Source: Flavobacterium johnsoniae
GTDB taxonomy: Bacteria > Bacteroidota > Bacteroidia > Flavobacteriales > Flavobacteriaceae
Direction: 5' to 3'
Assembly (NCBI RefSeq): GCF_001879205.1
Contig: NZ_MLFK01000005.1
Location: 496,001 to 560,000, forward strand
DNA length: 64,000 bases
This document shows positions 26,401-35,578 of the stretch, one piece after another. The translations under genes and the position numbers were made by a program. Within the stretch, counting starts at the first letter, position 1; each line of letters opens with the position of its first letter. The notes beneath the pieces were generated by a model, which was not told where the DNA came from, made no database searches, and was given only the letters and a program-made list of their open reading frames with translations.

Positions 26401-27944
26401 AGGCCGACGTACTTCGTAAAGCGATGGGTAAGAAACAAAAAGACGTACTAGATAAAATGAAGCCTAAGTTTGTGGAACAAGCTGCAGCAAAAGGTCACGA
26501 TGCCAAAATTTTAGAGAAAATCTGGAAAGACTGGGAAGCCTTTGCGAGTTACGCCTTCAACAAATCACACTCAACTTGTTATGCCTGGATTGCGTACCAG
26601 ACAGCTTACTTAAAAGCGCATTATCCTGCCGAATATATGGCAGCGGTACTTTCGAATAACATGAACGATATCAAACAGGTTTCGTTTTTTATGGAAGAAT
26701 GTAAACGCATGGGCTTAGAAGTTTTAGGGCCAGATGTAAACGAATCATACTATAAATTTACGGTAAACGATAATTATGCCGTTCGTTTTGGAATGGGGGC
26801 TATAAAAGGTGTTGGTTCCGGAGCTGTTGAAACCATTGTCGAAAACAGAAAAGACGGCAGATATAAATCTATTTTTGATTTGGCGAAACGAATCGATTTG
26901 CGCGCAGCCAATAAAAAAGCAATTGAAAACTTAGCCCTTGCCGGTGGTTTTGATTCATTTGAAGGAACAACCAGAGCGCAGTATTTTCATGATGATGGTG
27001 ACGGAATTACGTTTTATGAAAAAGCGATGCGTTATGGATCGAAATTTCAGGAAAATGAAAATTCATCTCAGGTAAGTTTATTTGGAGAAACCAGCGAAGT
27101 ACAGATTGCTGAGCCAGTTGTACCGCCTTGCGAAGACTGGAGTACGATGGAAAAACTGGCCAAAGAAAAAGAGGTTGTAGGGATTTATATTTCCGGGCAT
27201 CCGCTTGATGATTTTAGGTTTGAGATGAAATACTTCTGCAACGCCCGATTAGAGGCCTTAAAGAGTATGAACGAATATGTGGGTAAAAACCTGAACTTTG
27301 CCGGAATCATCAATAACGTGCAGCATCGTGTAGCGAAAAACGGAAAAGGCTGGGCGGTATTTAATTTAGAAGGGTATGACGAAAGTTTTGAGTTTAAGAT
27401 TTTTGGTGAAGAATACTTAAAGTTTCGCCATTTCCTGATTCAGAACAATTTTGCGTATTTAAAAATATTGATAAAAGACGGATGGGTGAATCATGATACA
27501 GGTAAAAAATCAGATCCAAGAATGCAGTTTGTTGAGATTCGCCAGCTGCAGGATATTTTGGAAGCATTTGCTAAAAAACTGATTCTTTTATTGGATATCA
27601 AAGATTTACATGCTGATTTTATTCATAGATTAAGCCATTTGTTTAATGAAAATAAAGGCGATAATTCGGTGAGTTTTGAGATAATGGAAATCGAAAATGT
27701 AAAACGTTTGGTTGAGGTCGAAACTACAAGTGAGTTCGAAGACAGCAGTGATGCTGTTTTTGAAGATGAAAGTGATGATAACGAAGCGGCTGCGGCAGAA
27801 GCCAAGATGCAGGAAGTTAAAGAAGTTGAAGAAGTGAAAGTGGTTACGAAGCTGACAATGCCAAGCAGAAGGTTAAAAGTTCGGATTTCGGCCGAACTTC
27901 TTCAGGAATTAGAAAAAATGCAGATAAATTTTAAGCTGAACTAA
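23406..27944 (+). CDS. dnaE: DNA polymerase III alpha subunit with N-terminal proofreading exonuclease
   Basis: 1512 residues from the ATG at 23406; a TTG five codons earlier is less likely. Residues 1-200 are a DnaQ-type exonuclease with intact DEDDh motifs: FDTETTG, GQNLGFDVN and HNATADVEAT. Next is the PHP domain (FAHLHNHTQFSVLQST), the palm with the catalytic triad in PDIDIDFDDEGR near 690, the fingers (VYQEQVMLL, FNKSHSTCYAW), and a C-terminal OB fold followed by an acidic tail. It is the replicative polymerase. In E. coli proofreading comes from a separate epsilon subunit; here it is built in, a known arrangement in Bacteroidota. No frameshift or truncation seen. Confidence 0.95.
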   Translation: MYLIFDTETTGLPKRWDAPITDSDNWPRCIQIAWQLHDEMGQLIEHQDYLVKPEGFNIPYDAERIHGISTELAEADGISLAEVLEKFNIALSKTKFIVGQNLGFDVNIMGAEFHRMGVESQMSSMPVLDTCTEVTASLLQLPGGRGGKFKLPTLTELHSYLFDQPFAEAHNATADVEATTRCFLELVRREVFTKEELDVPKEYFKEFQERNAEPFKLIGLKHINLKAASDKIREQLKALQSDDKQTTVSEADKADFKAAKFAHLHNHTQFSVLQSTIGIGNIVVAAAKNGMPAVAMTDTGNMMGAFHFVSAVMNHNKAASGKNKALVEAGEEPTETEVKPIVGCEFNICENHLDKSKKDNGYQVVLLAKNKAGYHNLAKMASIAYTEGFYYVPRIDRKIVEQYKGDIMVLSGNLYGEIPSKILNIGENQAEEALIWWKEQFGEDFYLEVMRHNQEDENRVNKTLIDFAQKHNVKLIATNNTYYLNKEDANAHDILLCVKDGEKQATPIGRGRGYRYGLPNQEYYFKSEEEMKKLFADLPEAIINIQEIIDKVEGYSLYRDVLLPKFDIPEEFVDPEDEKDNGVRGENAYLRHLTMEGAKRRYGEITESIQERLDFELLTISNSGYPGYFLIVQDFIAEARKMDVSVGPGRGSAAGSAVAYCLGITNIDPIKYDLLFERFLNPDRVSMPDIDIDFDDEGRGRVMDYVINKYGQKQVAQIITYGKMATKSAIRDTARVLDLPLFEADRIAKLIPGMMPSKWNLARFISESEEEVKKALRSDEFDNVKELIAIANEDDLAGETIQQAKILEGSMRNTGIHACGVIITPSDITNYVPVTTAKDSDLYVTQFDNSVAESAGLLKMDFLGLKTLTLIKDTVKLVKYRTGIDLDPDTFPIDDEETYALFQRGETVGIFQYESPGMQKYMKDLKPTVFGDLIAMNALYRPGPLEYIPSFVRRKNGDEEIKYDLDACAEYLSETYGITVYQEQVMLLSQSLAGFTKGEADVLRKAMGKKQKDVLDKMKPKFVEQAAAKGHDAKILEKIWKDWEAFASYAFNKSHSTCYAWIAYQTAYLKAHYPAEYMAAVLSNNMNDIKQVSFFMEECKRMGLEVLGPDVNESYYKFTVNDNYAVRFGMGAIKGVGSGAVETIVENRKDGRYKSIFDLAKRIDLRAANKKAIENLALAGGFDSFEGTTRAQYFHDDGDGITFYEKAMRYGSKFQENENSSQVSLFGETSEVQIAEPVVPPCEDWSTMEKLAKEKEVVGIYISGHPLDDFRFEMKYFCNARLEALKSMNEYVGKNLNFAGIINNVQHRVAKNGKGWAVFNLEGYDESFEFKIFGEEYLKFRHFLIQNNFAYLKILIKDGWVNHDTGKKSDPRMQFVEIRQLQDILEAFAKKLILLLDIKDLHADFIHRLSHLFNENKGDNSVSFEIMEIENVKRLVEVETTSEFEDSSDAVFEDESDDNEAAAAEAKMQEVKEVEEVKVVTKLTMPSRRLKVRISAELLQELEKMQINFKLN

Positions 27945-28090
27945 ATTTTAACAGTTAAAATTTAGCATAAAACATTTTTTTAGTGTTAAAATTATGCATG
28001 CATAATAGTTTTTTAGTAATATTGTCCAAAATTACAACGATTTCGTACCAAGTCTAACAATGCAAACTATAAGAATATGTTAAAAAAATC

Positions 28091-28098
28091 TAAGTTTG
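28091..28098 (+). promoter_or_regulatory. Candidate -7 element of the barrel gene
   Basis: TAAGTTTG, exact TAnnTTTG, 25 nt before the ATG at 28124. Confidence 0.4.
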
Positions 28099-28123
28099 TA
28101 AAAAAACAATTAAAATCAGAATT

Positions 28124-29047
28124 ATGAAAAAGAACCTATTTTTATTAGGATTATTAGTTTGCTCTATGGCGGGAATGGCGCAAACAACAGAAAAGCCAGA
28201 AAGCTGGTATTTTAAATTAGGAGGATCTTATTTTAATCAAACGGCTTCTACTGAGTTTCCAACCGTTGGAGGACATGATGCAATGGATAGAACTTATGTT
28301 GGAGGAAAATTAGTATCTGAAGAAAGTGTTACAGGTTCTTTCGGACAAGGTTTTAGAACTGGTATAACTGCTGGTTACCGTTTTTCAGTACGTTTAGGAG
28401 TTGAGTTAGGAGTGAATTATTATACTAGTAATGATAAAAAAATGGCGCAAACCAGATCAGATTTGCCTATTACACCAAGTGGTGTGTATAGCTTTAAATC
28501 AGTAGGTCAAATTAGTGCTTTTGATGTAGCTCCTGCACTTGTAATGTTTTTAGGTGAAGCTCATGGTTTTGAACCATATACTAAAGTTGGAGTTTTAGTT
28601 CCTATTCATGGAGATTTAGAAATCACTTCTGATGCCTATGCTCCAATTGCTTTTAACCAAACTACAGGAGCTCCGATAGCTTTTGGAGATGTTCATAGTG
28701 TTGATAAAGTGAAGCCTAATCCTACTTTAGGATTTACAGCGGCTTTAGGAACGTCTTATAAATTAGGAAAACATATTTCTGCCTTTGCTGAGTTAGAATA
28801 CAGAAACTTTACTGTACATGGTAAAACAAAAGAAACTACTGAATTCACAGTAAATGGTCAAGATGCTTTAGCTACTAGAACTACAGCGCAAATCCACACA
28901 AATTATAGAGATGGTTTAAATGTTAATTCAAACAATGTTTTAACAAACCCAAATGGAGTTGATAAAGATAAGCCAATGGATGAATTAAGCTCTTACGTTG
29001 GTATCTCTGGTTTAGGTTTAACTCTAGGACTTAAATACAGCCTATAA
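28124..29047 (+). CDS. Outer-membrane beta-barrel protein
   Basis: 307 residues. Signal peptide ending AGMAQ at about 20. The rest alternates amphipathic strands and glycine turns (SYFNQTAST, FRTGITAGYRFSVRLGVELGVNYY, FAELEYRNFTVHG) and closes with GLTLGLKYSL, whose terminal aromatic-hydrophobic pattern fits an OmpA/OmpW-like 8-10 strand barrel. Function unknown; probably abundant, given the strong terminator. Codon use is very even and AT-rich, which suits high expression. Confidence 0.85.
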   Translation: MKKNLFLLGLLVCSMAGMAQTTEKPESWYFKLGGSYFNQTASTEFPTVGGHDAMDRTYVGGKLVSEESVTGSFGQGFRTGITAGYRFSVRLGVELGVNYYTSNDKKMAQTRSDLPITPSGVYSFKSVGQISAFDVAPALVMFLGEAHGFEPYTKVGVLVPIHGDLEITSDAYAPIAFNQTTGAPIAFGDVHSVDKVKPNPTLGFTAALGTSYKLGKHISAFAELEYRNFTVHGKTKETTEFTVNGQDALATRTTAQIHTNYRDGLNVNSNNVLTNPNGVDKDKPMDELSSYVGISGLGLTLGLKYSL

Positions 29048-29075
29048 TTTTATAGAAGTTTTTTATAGTTTTTTT

Positions 29076-29110
29076 AAAAGAGGATATTCGAAAGAATATC
29101 CTCTTTTTTT
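29076..29110 (+). terminator. Strong terminator after the barrel gene
   Basis: Perfect 14-bp stem AAAAGAGGATATTC / GAATATCCTCTTTT with a GAAA loop, then T-run. Confidence 0.85.
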
Positions 29111-29115
29111 GGTTT

Positions 29116-29155
29116 TTGTCATTTCTCTCCCGAAGTCTGGGGATCGAAATGACAA
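29116..29155. repeat. TTGTCATTTC...GAAATGACAA inverted repeat
   Basis: Perfect 10-bp ends around 20 nt containing CCCGAAG. The same TGTCATTTC-type end occurs at 61705-61809, so it is a family of short intergenic repeats. Confidence 0.6.
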
Positions 29156-29157
29156 TA

Positions 29158-30153
29158 TTAAGATTTAGAATTTCTAAATTCCTTCAAAACTTCATCAATA
29201 ACCCAGGTTGTCCTTGCGCCTGAGGTTCCTTTTGATGGCGACGCGCCTTCTTTGCCTAAAAGTTCGGCAATTACAGTTTCTATAAATGGCTGCTGAATAT
29301 GTAATGGATTTTCTATAGCGATACTTTCTTTTTCGCCGTTTGGATATTGAATATGAATCGGATCGTTTCCAAAAGTCGAAAAGGAGATTTTACCTTTATC
29401 GCCCACAATTTCGGCATTGTCATAACGTTCAAAACTGCCAAAGTTCCATAAACCGGTTCCGTGAATTCCGTTTTCGAACAAAAATGACATTGACACAGCG
29501 TCTTCTGCAGGGTAAGCTTTAAGCTGCGATGTTGCATGACCGCGAACTGATTTTATCGGGCCCAAGACAAAATCCAAAAAGTCTAAAGTATGGCAGGCTA
29601 AATCAACGAAGATTCCTCCACCAGAAATATGAGGTAAAACGGTCCAGGGAAGATTGATTTCGTCATCATAACGTTCCTCAAAGGGATGATATAAAACACA
29701 GTTTACGTGTCTGATAGTTCCCAGTTTTCCTTGGTCGATTATTTCTTTTATTTTTAGAAAACGCGGTAAAGCTCTTCTGTAATAAGCAACAAACAAAGGT
29801 ACGTTGTGTTCTTTGCAAACGCTTATCATTTCGCTGCATTCTTCAAAAGTCAATGCCATTGGTTTTTCGACATAGACTGGTTTTCCAGCTTTGGCACATA
29901 AAATAGTATATTCTTTATGAGAAGATGGAGGAGTGGCGATGTAGACAGCATCAACTTCAGGATCGTTTATTAAGTCGGCTGCATTTGAGTACCATTTTGG
30001 AACATTATGACGTTTGGCATAATCTTCTGCAAGGGCAGCATCTCTTCGCATAACAGCCACTAAAGCGGAGTTTGGCGCTTTTTGAAAAGCCGGGCCACTT
30101 TTAACTTCAGTTACATTACCGCAGCCTATAATTCCCCATTTTATAATTTTCAT
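29158..30153 (-). CDS. Gfo/Idh/MocA-family oxidoreductase
   Basis: 331 residues. NAD-binding GIIGCGNVTEVKSGP at the start, AVYIATPPSSH, the family motif EKPMAL near residue 97, and an alpha/beta C-domain. These enzymes oxidise or reduce sugars or related alcohols with NAD(P). Stands alone with its own promoter. Substrate cannot be told. Confidence 0.92.
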   Translation of the reverse strand: MKIIKWGIIGCGNVTEVKSGPAFQKAPNSALVAVMRRDAALAEDYAKRHNVPKWYSNAADLINDPEVDAVYIATPPSSHKEYTILCAKAGKPVYVEKPMALTFEECSEMISVCKEHNVPLFVAYYRRALPRFLKIKEIIDQGKLGTIRHVNCVLYHPFEERYDDEINLPWTVLPHISGGGIFVDLACHTLDFLDFVLGPIKSVRGHATSQLKAYPAEDAVSMSFLFENGIHGTGLWNFGSFERYDNAEIVGDKGKISFSTFGNDPIHIQYPNGEKESIAIENPLHIQQPFIETVIAELLGKEGASPSKGTSGARTTWVIDEVLKEFRNSKS

Positions 30154-30173
30154 TGTTTGGTTTTTTAGTTTCT

Positions 30174-30202
30174 CAAATTTAAAGGAAAAAAGTCAGCTGC
30201 AA
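30174..30202 (-). promoter_or_regulatory. Promoter of the Gfo/Idh gene
   Basis: Minus strand TTG (30200-30202), 18-nt spacer, TAAATTTG (30174-30181), ending 20 nt before the ATG. Confidence 0.55.
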
Positions 30203-30360
30203 ATTCGCGAATTAATTTTTCACGCAGATTTTGCAGATTCAGCAGATTTTTTGCACACAGAATCTGCTGAATCTGTCAAATCTGCGACAGTAAATAATAA
30301 CAAAAAAAACAGCCGCGAAATCACGAAAAATTCGTGAATTCGTGGCTGATAAAGATTAAA
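30195..30360. repeat. Two stacked word hairpins (CAGATTTTGCAGATT; TTCGTGAATTCGTGG)
   Basis: First hairpin: GCAGATTTTGCAGATTCAGC against GCTGAATCTGTCAAATCTGC. Second: CAGCCGCGAAATCACGAA against TTCGTGAATTCGTGGCTG. Both are long imperfect inverted repeats made of 7-10 nt words, between the prolyl oligopeptidase and Gfo/Idh genes. Confidence 0.65.
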
Positions 30361-30371
30361 AGATTAAAGTT

Positions 30372-32474
30372 TTATTTTTTAGGTAAAGCCTTAAATCCCA
30401 TATTATAAAGTGTGAAAGCCTGAATATCTACATTCTCCTGGATTGTAGCAGCAACAGATTTTCCGGCACCGTGACCTGCTTTTACATCAATACGAATTAA
30501 AACCGGATTTTCTCCCGCTTGTTTGTCTTGTAATTCTGCAGCAAATTTAAAACTGTGAGCCGGAACAACACGGTCATCATGATCCCCGGTTGTTACCATT
30601 GTTGCCGGATATTTTGTCCCTTTTTTAACGTTTTGAACAGGAGAATATCCTTTTAAGTATTCAAACATTTCTCTGCTGTCCTGAGCTGTTCCGTAATCGT
30701 AAGCCCAACCCGCACCAGCTGTAAAAGTGTGATAACGAAGCATGTCCATAACACCAACAGCAGGCAGTGCCACTTTCATTAAATCAGGACGCTGCGTCAT
30801 AGTTGCACCAACCAATAAACCGCCGTTAGATCCTCCGCGGATAGCTAAATAATCAGATGAAGTATATTTTTGAGCAATTAAATATTCTGCAGCAGCGATA
30901 AAGTCATCGAATACATTTTGCTTTTGCAATTTTGTTCCGGCATCGTGCCATTTTTTACCATATTCACCGCCGCCTCTTAAATTAGCTACCGCATAAACAC
31001 CTCCATTTTCCATCCAAACTGCATTTGCAATACTGAAACTTGGAGTTAAACTAATATTGAATCCGCCATAACCATAAAGGATTGTTGGGTTTTTTCCGTC
31101 TAGTTTAGTTCCTTTTTTATAGGTAATAATCATCGGAATTTTTGTTCCGTCTTTTGAAGTGTAGAAAACCTGCTTAGACTCATAATCTTCACTTTTGAAA
31201 TCCACTTTTGGTTTTTGATATACTTCTGATTTACCCGATTTTGGTTCAAAAGAATAAATGCTGCCCGGAGTCGTATAATTTGTAAAGCTGTAATACAACG
31301 TTTTTTCGTCCTTTTTTGCGCCAAATCCGTTTGCTGTTCCTACTGCGGGAAGTTTGATTTCACGAACTAATTTACCGCTGTAATCGTATTGTAAAACCAA
31401 TGATACGGCATCTTTTGTATAATTGGCAAAGAAAAATCCTCCTCCTGTAGATGGAGATAAAACATTTTCAGTTTCTTTGATAAAATCTTTCCAGTTTTCT
31501 GGTTTTGGATTGCTAACATCAACAGAAACCACACGGCCGTTAGGTGCATTTAAATCTGTTTCTATAAATAATTTTGATCCTTCGTTTTCGATAATAGAAT
31601 GCGAATTATTAAAATTATCTACAATCGTAATAATCGGACTGTTTGGGGTTTTTAAATCTTTAATATAAAGTTCATTGCCGTATGTCGAATTGGCAGCCGT
31701 AATTACTAAATAATGATTGTCTTCGGTAACATAACCTCCAACATATCTTCTTTTTTGATCGGCACCAAAAATAACCTTATCCTCTTTTTGAGAAGTTCCT
31801 AACTTATGGAAATACAATTTATGCTGATCTGTTTTAGCTGATAATTCGCTTCCTTTTGGTTTGTCGTAACTAGAATAATAGAATCCTTCATTTCCAAGCC
31901 AAGAAATACCGCTGAATTTCACATCAACCAGAGTATCTTCTAAAACTTTTTTAGAAACCGCATCAATAATAATAACTTTTCTCCAGTCGCTTCCTCCTTC
32001 AGAAATTGAGTACGCTGCTTTATTTCCATCTTTAGAAAAATCTAGTCCGCCAAGCGAGGTGGTTCCGTCTTTAGAGAAAGTATTTGGGTCTAGAAAAACT
32101 TCTTCTTTCCCGTTTTGATCTTTTCTGTATACAACAGATTGATTTTGAAGTCCGTTATTTTTAGAATAATACGTGAATTTTCCTTCTTTAGATGGAGCAC
32201 CTATTTTTTCATAGTTCCAAAGTTTTTCCATTCGTTTTTTTAGTTCTTCACGAAACGGAATTTTATCTAAATAAGAATACGTTACTTCATTTTCAGCTTT
32301 TACCCAAGCACCCGTTTCGGCAGATTTATCATCTTCCAGCCAGCGGTAAGGATCGCTTACTTTTGTGTCAAAATATACATCGACAGTTTCCCCTTTTTTT
32401 GTTTCGGGATATTTAGTTTGTGCAAACGAAACCCCTGCAGTTGTAAGTGCCATTAATAAAAATGTTTTTTTCAT
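30372..32474 (-). CDS. Prolyl oligopeptidase (S9A), exported
   Basis: 700 residues with a signal peptide ([18 protein letters not shown]). N-terminal part and seven-bladed propeller (about 20-420), then the alpha/beta-hydrolase domain with the nucleophile in RGGSNGGLL (Ser about 549), the Asp in DHDDRVVP (about 630) and His in KAGHGAG (about 668). It cleaves after proline in short peptides, here in the periplasm or outside. Length is normal. A TATTTTTG box (32497-32504) lies upstream. Confidence 0.94.
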   Translation of the reverse strand: MKKTFLLMALTTAGVSFAQTKYPETKKGETVDVYFDTKVSDPYRWLEDDKSAETGAWVKAENEVTYSYLDKIPFREELKKRMEKLWNYEKIGAPSKEGKFTYYSKNNGLQNQSVVYRKDQNGKEEVFLDPNTFSKDGTTSLGGLDFSKDGNKAAYSISEGGSDWRKVIIIDAVSKKVLEDTLVDVKFSGISWLGNEGFYYSSYDKPKGSELSAKTDQHKLYFHKLGTSQKEDKVIFGADQKRRYVGGYVTEDNHYLVITAANSTYGNELYIKDLKTPNSPIITIVDNFNNSHSIIENEGSKLFIETDLNAPNGRVVSVDVSNPKPENWKDFIKETENVLSPSTGGGFFFANYTKDAVSLVLQYDYSGKLVREIKLPAVGTANGFGAKKDEKTLYYSFTNYTTPGSIYSFEPKSGKSEVYQKPKVDFKSEDYESKQVFYTSKDGTKIPMIITYKKGTKLDGKNPTILYGYGGFNISLTPSFSIANAVWMENGGVYAVANLRGGGEYGKKWHDAGTKLQKQNVFDDFIAAAEYLIAQKYTSSDYLAIRGGSNGGLLVGATMTQRPDLMKVALPAVGVMDMLRYHTFTAGAGWAYDYGTAQDSREMFEYLKGYSPVQNVKKGTKYPATMVTTGDHDDRVVPAHSFKFAAELQDKQAGENPVLIRIDVKAGHGAGKSVAATIQENVDIQAFTLYNMGFKALPKK

Positions 32475-32519
32475 AGTTAGTTTTTATCTGTTGTAACAAA
32501 AATAGAACTTTTTGTGAGA

Positions 32520-32632
32520 TTGGTAAATGTTTAACCGCAAAGTACGCAAGGAAAAAGCGCAAAGAGCGCAAAGTTTTATTTGCTTTTGCGAACTTTGCGC
32601 TCACCTTAGCGTCTTTGCGGTTAAATAAAAAT
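32520..32632. repeat. Word hairpin repeat (GCAAAG/CTTTGC units)
   Basis: Units AACCGCAAAG, TACGCAAGG, GCGCAAAG (twice) on the left are mirrored by CTTTGCGCTC, TTAGCGTCTTTGCGGTT on the right, period about 9. Lies between the TonB receptor stop and the oligopeptidase start. Confidence 0.65.
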
Positions 32633-32633
32633 C

Positions 32634-34841
32634 TTATAAGTTGAAATTAACCCCCAAAACGATGTTTCTTCCAATGTTTGGAATACCGTCTGTTTTTAAT
32701 CTTGAAAGGTGCGCAATGTATTTTTTATCAAATAAGTTGTTTCCGTTCAGGTTGACATCAAAAGCTGTTTTTCCTAGCTTTACTGTTCCTCCAAAACCTA
32801 AATTCACCAAAGTATAACCCTTAGAAGCCGTTTCGAAACCGCTTACATTATCTTGGTTAAAAGTCGAAGAAACATTCAAAGAAGCAAAACCTTCGCTTAA
32901 CCAGTTTTTGATATTAAATTCGGTTCTAATGGTATTATTCCAGTTATTAGCAGGAATTAAAGGCAGATAATCGTCGTTGTCTTTTTTGCCCGTTACGGTT
33001 TCAAAGCTGGTTTCAAAATGTAACCAGTCTAACGGATGAGGGTGAAAATGCAGTCCAACCTCACCACCGTATAATTTTGCATTATCCTGAACGTAAGCAA
33101 AAACATCATTATCTTCACGAGTTTCCCCAGTTGGAGAAGTATAAATATAATTGTTTACGTGATTGTAGAATCCGTTTACGAAAAACTCAAAATGTGTGTT
33201 TTTGTATTCTAAGTTTAAATCAGTCTGAACGTTTTGTTCTGTTTTTAAGTCAGCATTTCCAATTTCATAACGGTTTGTTCCTTCATGTACACCGTTTGAA
33301 GTTAATTCGGCTAAGTTTGGTGCTCTAAAACCAGTTGCAACATTTAGACGAAGCGTTAGCGGCTCGGCTAATTTTGCTTTATATCCCAATGAGGCATTAA
33401 AGCTGTCAAAAGATCTGTCAAGAGGAAGGAAATAACCTTCTTCGCCTTCAGTTCCGTGTGCATCAGACGTAATGTTTCTGTTGTCAAAACGCAGTCCGGC
33501 TTGTAAAACGCTGTTATCCCATTCGTAATTTGCAGTTCCAAAAACACCAAAATCATTTGTCACTGCATCCGGAATTAAGTATTCTTCTCCCGAATTTTTA
33601 TTGGTTTGATGCATTCCCTGAACCCCTATAATAGTTTCGATTTTTCCGAATTTAGGGAAATGGTATTTTGCGTTGTAATTGAAAGTATTCAGTTTCATGT
33701 GAAGAGAAGCTTCGTTGCTGTCTTCAAATTCGCTTCGGTCGTTCGAAATGTAACCTAAATCAACGTCTAATTTTGAGTTTTCAAAAAAGATAACATTATT
33801 CAAACTCAACAAATGATTAAAAATTCCCTGTCTTGGAAATTGAGTGTCTTTGCTTGAAGATTGTTCTGCAATTCCATCTTCTGGAATTCCAATATCCAGT
33901 TTGTTATAATTGTATCTCAAAACACTTGAAAAACTTGAGTTGCTGTAACCAATTCCCGTTTTAAAATCGGTTTCATTGTAACGTGAATTTGTTACACGGT
34001 CGCCGTCGGCAATTTTATAATCAGAATGCGTGTTGTAACTTCCTCGCGCCAGGAATTTCCAATTGTCGGTAGAAGTTTTTAATCCAATTGAAGAATTGCT
34101 TCCTTGTGTATTGGTGAAATATTTTTGACTGAAATTGGCTCTAAAAGTACCTGCGTCAGCAAATTTTTCGGGATTAAAATATAAAACGCCTCCCAAGGCA
34201 TCAGAACCATATAGTAATGATGCAGGGCCTTTGATAACTTCAACACTTTCGATTCCGGCATCATTTAAACCCAAACCGTGTTCGTCCCCAAACTGCTGGT
34301 TTTCGATACGTACACCTTGAGAATAAACCAAAACACGATTACCGCTTAAACCTCTAATAACGGGCTTTCCGATAGAAGTTCCAGTTGAAATCTGTGAAAC
34401 TCCCGGAATTGTAGCCAAACCTTCAATTAACGTTGAGGTTCCTTTTTGCTGTAAAGTTTTAATGCTTTCATGCTCGATTTTCATTACGTTTTGCGATTGC
34501 AATTTGTTGAAGGGGGTAGAAACCACCACTTCGTCCATTTCTAAAATAGACTCCAAAAGCGTTATGTCTAAAGTATTCTGCTTGACTAATTTAGCAATAG
34601 TATTGTTTTGGGTAGCGTATCCAACATATGAAAAGGAAAGACGCAGACTTCCGCTTGGAAGATTGTTTAATTCGTATTTTCCGTTTGCATCTGTTGTTGT
34701 TCCTTTATGCAGTTCGGGCGCATATACAGAAACGCCTGGTAATGGCTGGTTTTGATTGTCGGTTACGGTTCCTGATACCGAATTTTGGGCAGAAAGCAAG
34801 CCCGAAAACCCTAAAAGAAGGGCAATTATTATTTTTTTCAT
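32634..34841 (-). CDS. TonB-dependent receptor, probably metal-related
   Basis: 735 residues. Signal peptide (LLGFSGLLSAQ), a carboxypeptidase-like carrier domain (SGTVTDNQNQPLPGVSV), a plug domain (LIEGLATIPGVSQISTG, GKPVIRGLSGNRVLVYSQG) and a 22-strand barrel closing in NIGRNIVLGVNFNL. It moves a substrate across the outer membrane with TonB energy. His-rich loop HFHPHPLDWLHFE and the His/Cys-rich exported protein encoded just upstream suggest a metal ion or metal chelate, by analogy with zinc/copper receptors; this is inference. The upstream gap contains a near-perfect 17-nt palindrome. Confidence 0.9.
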   Translation of the reverse strand: MKKIIIALLLGFSGLLSAQNSVSGTVTDNQNQPLPGVSVYAPELHKGTTTDANGKYELNNLPSGSLRLSFSYVGYATQNNTIAKLVKQNTLDITLLESILEMDEVVVSTPFNKLQSQNVMKIEHESIKTLQQKGTSTLIEGLATIPGVSQISTGTSIGKPVIRGLSGNRVLVYSQGVRIENQQFGDEHGLGLNDAGIESVEVIKGPASLLYGSDALGGVLYFNPEKFADAGTFRANFSQKYFTNTQGSNSSIGLKTSTDNWKFLARGSYNTHSDYKIADGDRVTNSRYNETDFKTGIGYSNSSFSSVLRYNYNKLDIGIPEDGIAEQSSSKDTQFPRQGIFNHLLSLNNVIFFENSKLDVDLGYISNDRSEFEDSNEASLHMKLNTFNYNAKYHFPKFGKIETIIGVQGMHQTNKNSGEEYLIPDAVTNDFGVFGTANYEWDNSVLQAGLRFDNRNITSDAHGTEGEEGYFLPLDRSFDSFNASLGYKAKLAEPLTLRLNVATGFRAPNLAELTSNGVHEGTNRYEIGNADLKTEQNVQTDLNLEYKNTHFEFFVNGFYNHVNNYIYTSPTGETREDNDVFAYVQDNAKLYGGEVGLHFHPHPLDWLHFETSFETVTGKKDNDDYLPLIPANNWNNTIRTEFNIKNWLSEGFASLNVSSTFNQDNVSGFETASKGYTLVNLGFGGTVKLGKTAFDVNLNGNNLFDKKYIAHLSRLKTDGIPNIGRNIVLGVNFNL

Positions 34842-34917
34842 TTGAAAAATGTGCTATAGTTAAATTGATTTTTTTTCTTTTAAATGAAATCCAAAACCAA
34901 CAACAAAGCATTCTGAT

Positions 34918-34934
34918 CTTATTTAATAAATAAG
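34918..34934. promoter_or_regulatory. Candidate operator upstream of the TonB receptor
   Basis: CTTATTTAATAAATAAG, a palindrome perfect around its central base, 77-93 nt upstream of the receptor ATG. Dyads of this size are typical of Fur/Zur-type regulators, but AT-rich palindromes also arise by chance. Confidence 0.35.
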
Positions 34935-35002
34935 ACGAGGAAACTCAATGTTACTTTGAATTTAAATTAAAAAAAGGTAAAAATATTTCGATGGTTCGAA
35001 AT

Positions 35003-35356
35003 TTAAGAAACTATAGAAGCAGGAGGACCGCGTAATAAATACGAAGTGGTTGAAATGGAAAAGATCTTTTCAGACAGTGGAAAGAAATAAGGAATTTCGC
35101 TGCTGAAAGAATGAAATTGAAAAGAAAAACTATCAGGAACAATAAAACTTTCAAAAGCAGAATTACAAACATAACAAAGATCATAATTGTGATGCTGATG
35201 TGTTATTTCGCCATTTGGATCATTATAATCGTGATGACATTGTTTTTCTGAAAGCTGTTTTACAATATGCTCATAACTGTGTATCGACTGAAACAATATT
35301 GAGAACAATACTGTTACAGCAAATGAGAAACTTAATATGAGCTGCTTTTTCTTCAT
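35003..35356 (-). CDS. Small exported His/Cys-rich protein
   Basis: 117 residues from the ATG at 35356; a TTG three codons earlier would fall in the promoter. Signal or anchor segment at about 6-24, then a region dense in His and Cys: EKQCHHDYND, THQHHNYDLCYVCNSAF. The C-terminus holds LLRGPPAS. Small proteins with a His/Cys patch and an RGPP end precede TonB receptors in many Gram-negatives and are thought to bind metals; the link is from memory. Encoded upstream of the TonB receptor with 161 nt between. Confidence 0.75.
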   Translation of the reverse strand: MKKKQLILSFSFAVTVLFSILFQSIHSYEHIVKQLSEKQCHHDYNDPNGEITHQHHNYDLCYVCNSAFESFIVPDSFSFQFHSFSSEIPYFFPLSEKIFSISTTSYLLRGPPASIVS

Positions 35357-35362
35357 GCACGA

Positions 35363-35391
35363 CAAAGGTATAAAAGATCACCCAAATACAA
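35363..35391 (-). promoter_or_regulatory. Promoter of the His/Cys-rich gene, possibly leaderless
   Basis: Minus strand TTG (35389-35391), 18-nt spacer, TACCTTTG (35363-35370). The -7 box ends only 6 nt before the ATG, so transcription may start at or next to the start codon. Confidence 0.5.
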
Positions 35392-35505
35392 ATTCATTTT
35401 TTGATTTCTGCTGCATATTCTTTGAAAAAACTTCAGCGAATGCTATTATTTGTAATCAAAAAAAGAATAATTACTTTCTAATCACGTCCTGAACTAGCAT
35501 TATAT

Positions 35506-35513
35506 TATATTTG
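35506..35513 (+). promoter_or_regulatory. Candidate -7 element of the PorT-like gene
   Basis: TATATTTG, exact TAnnTTTG, 65 nt before the ATG at 35579. Confidence 0.3.
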
Positions 35514-35578
35514 TAAGTAAAATAAATTGATCCAGTCAACCGTTTGTTTTATAAACCCGTTTTAAATTCAAAAAATAT

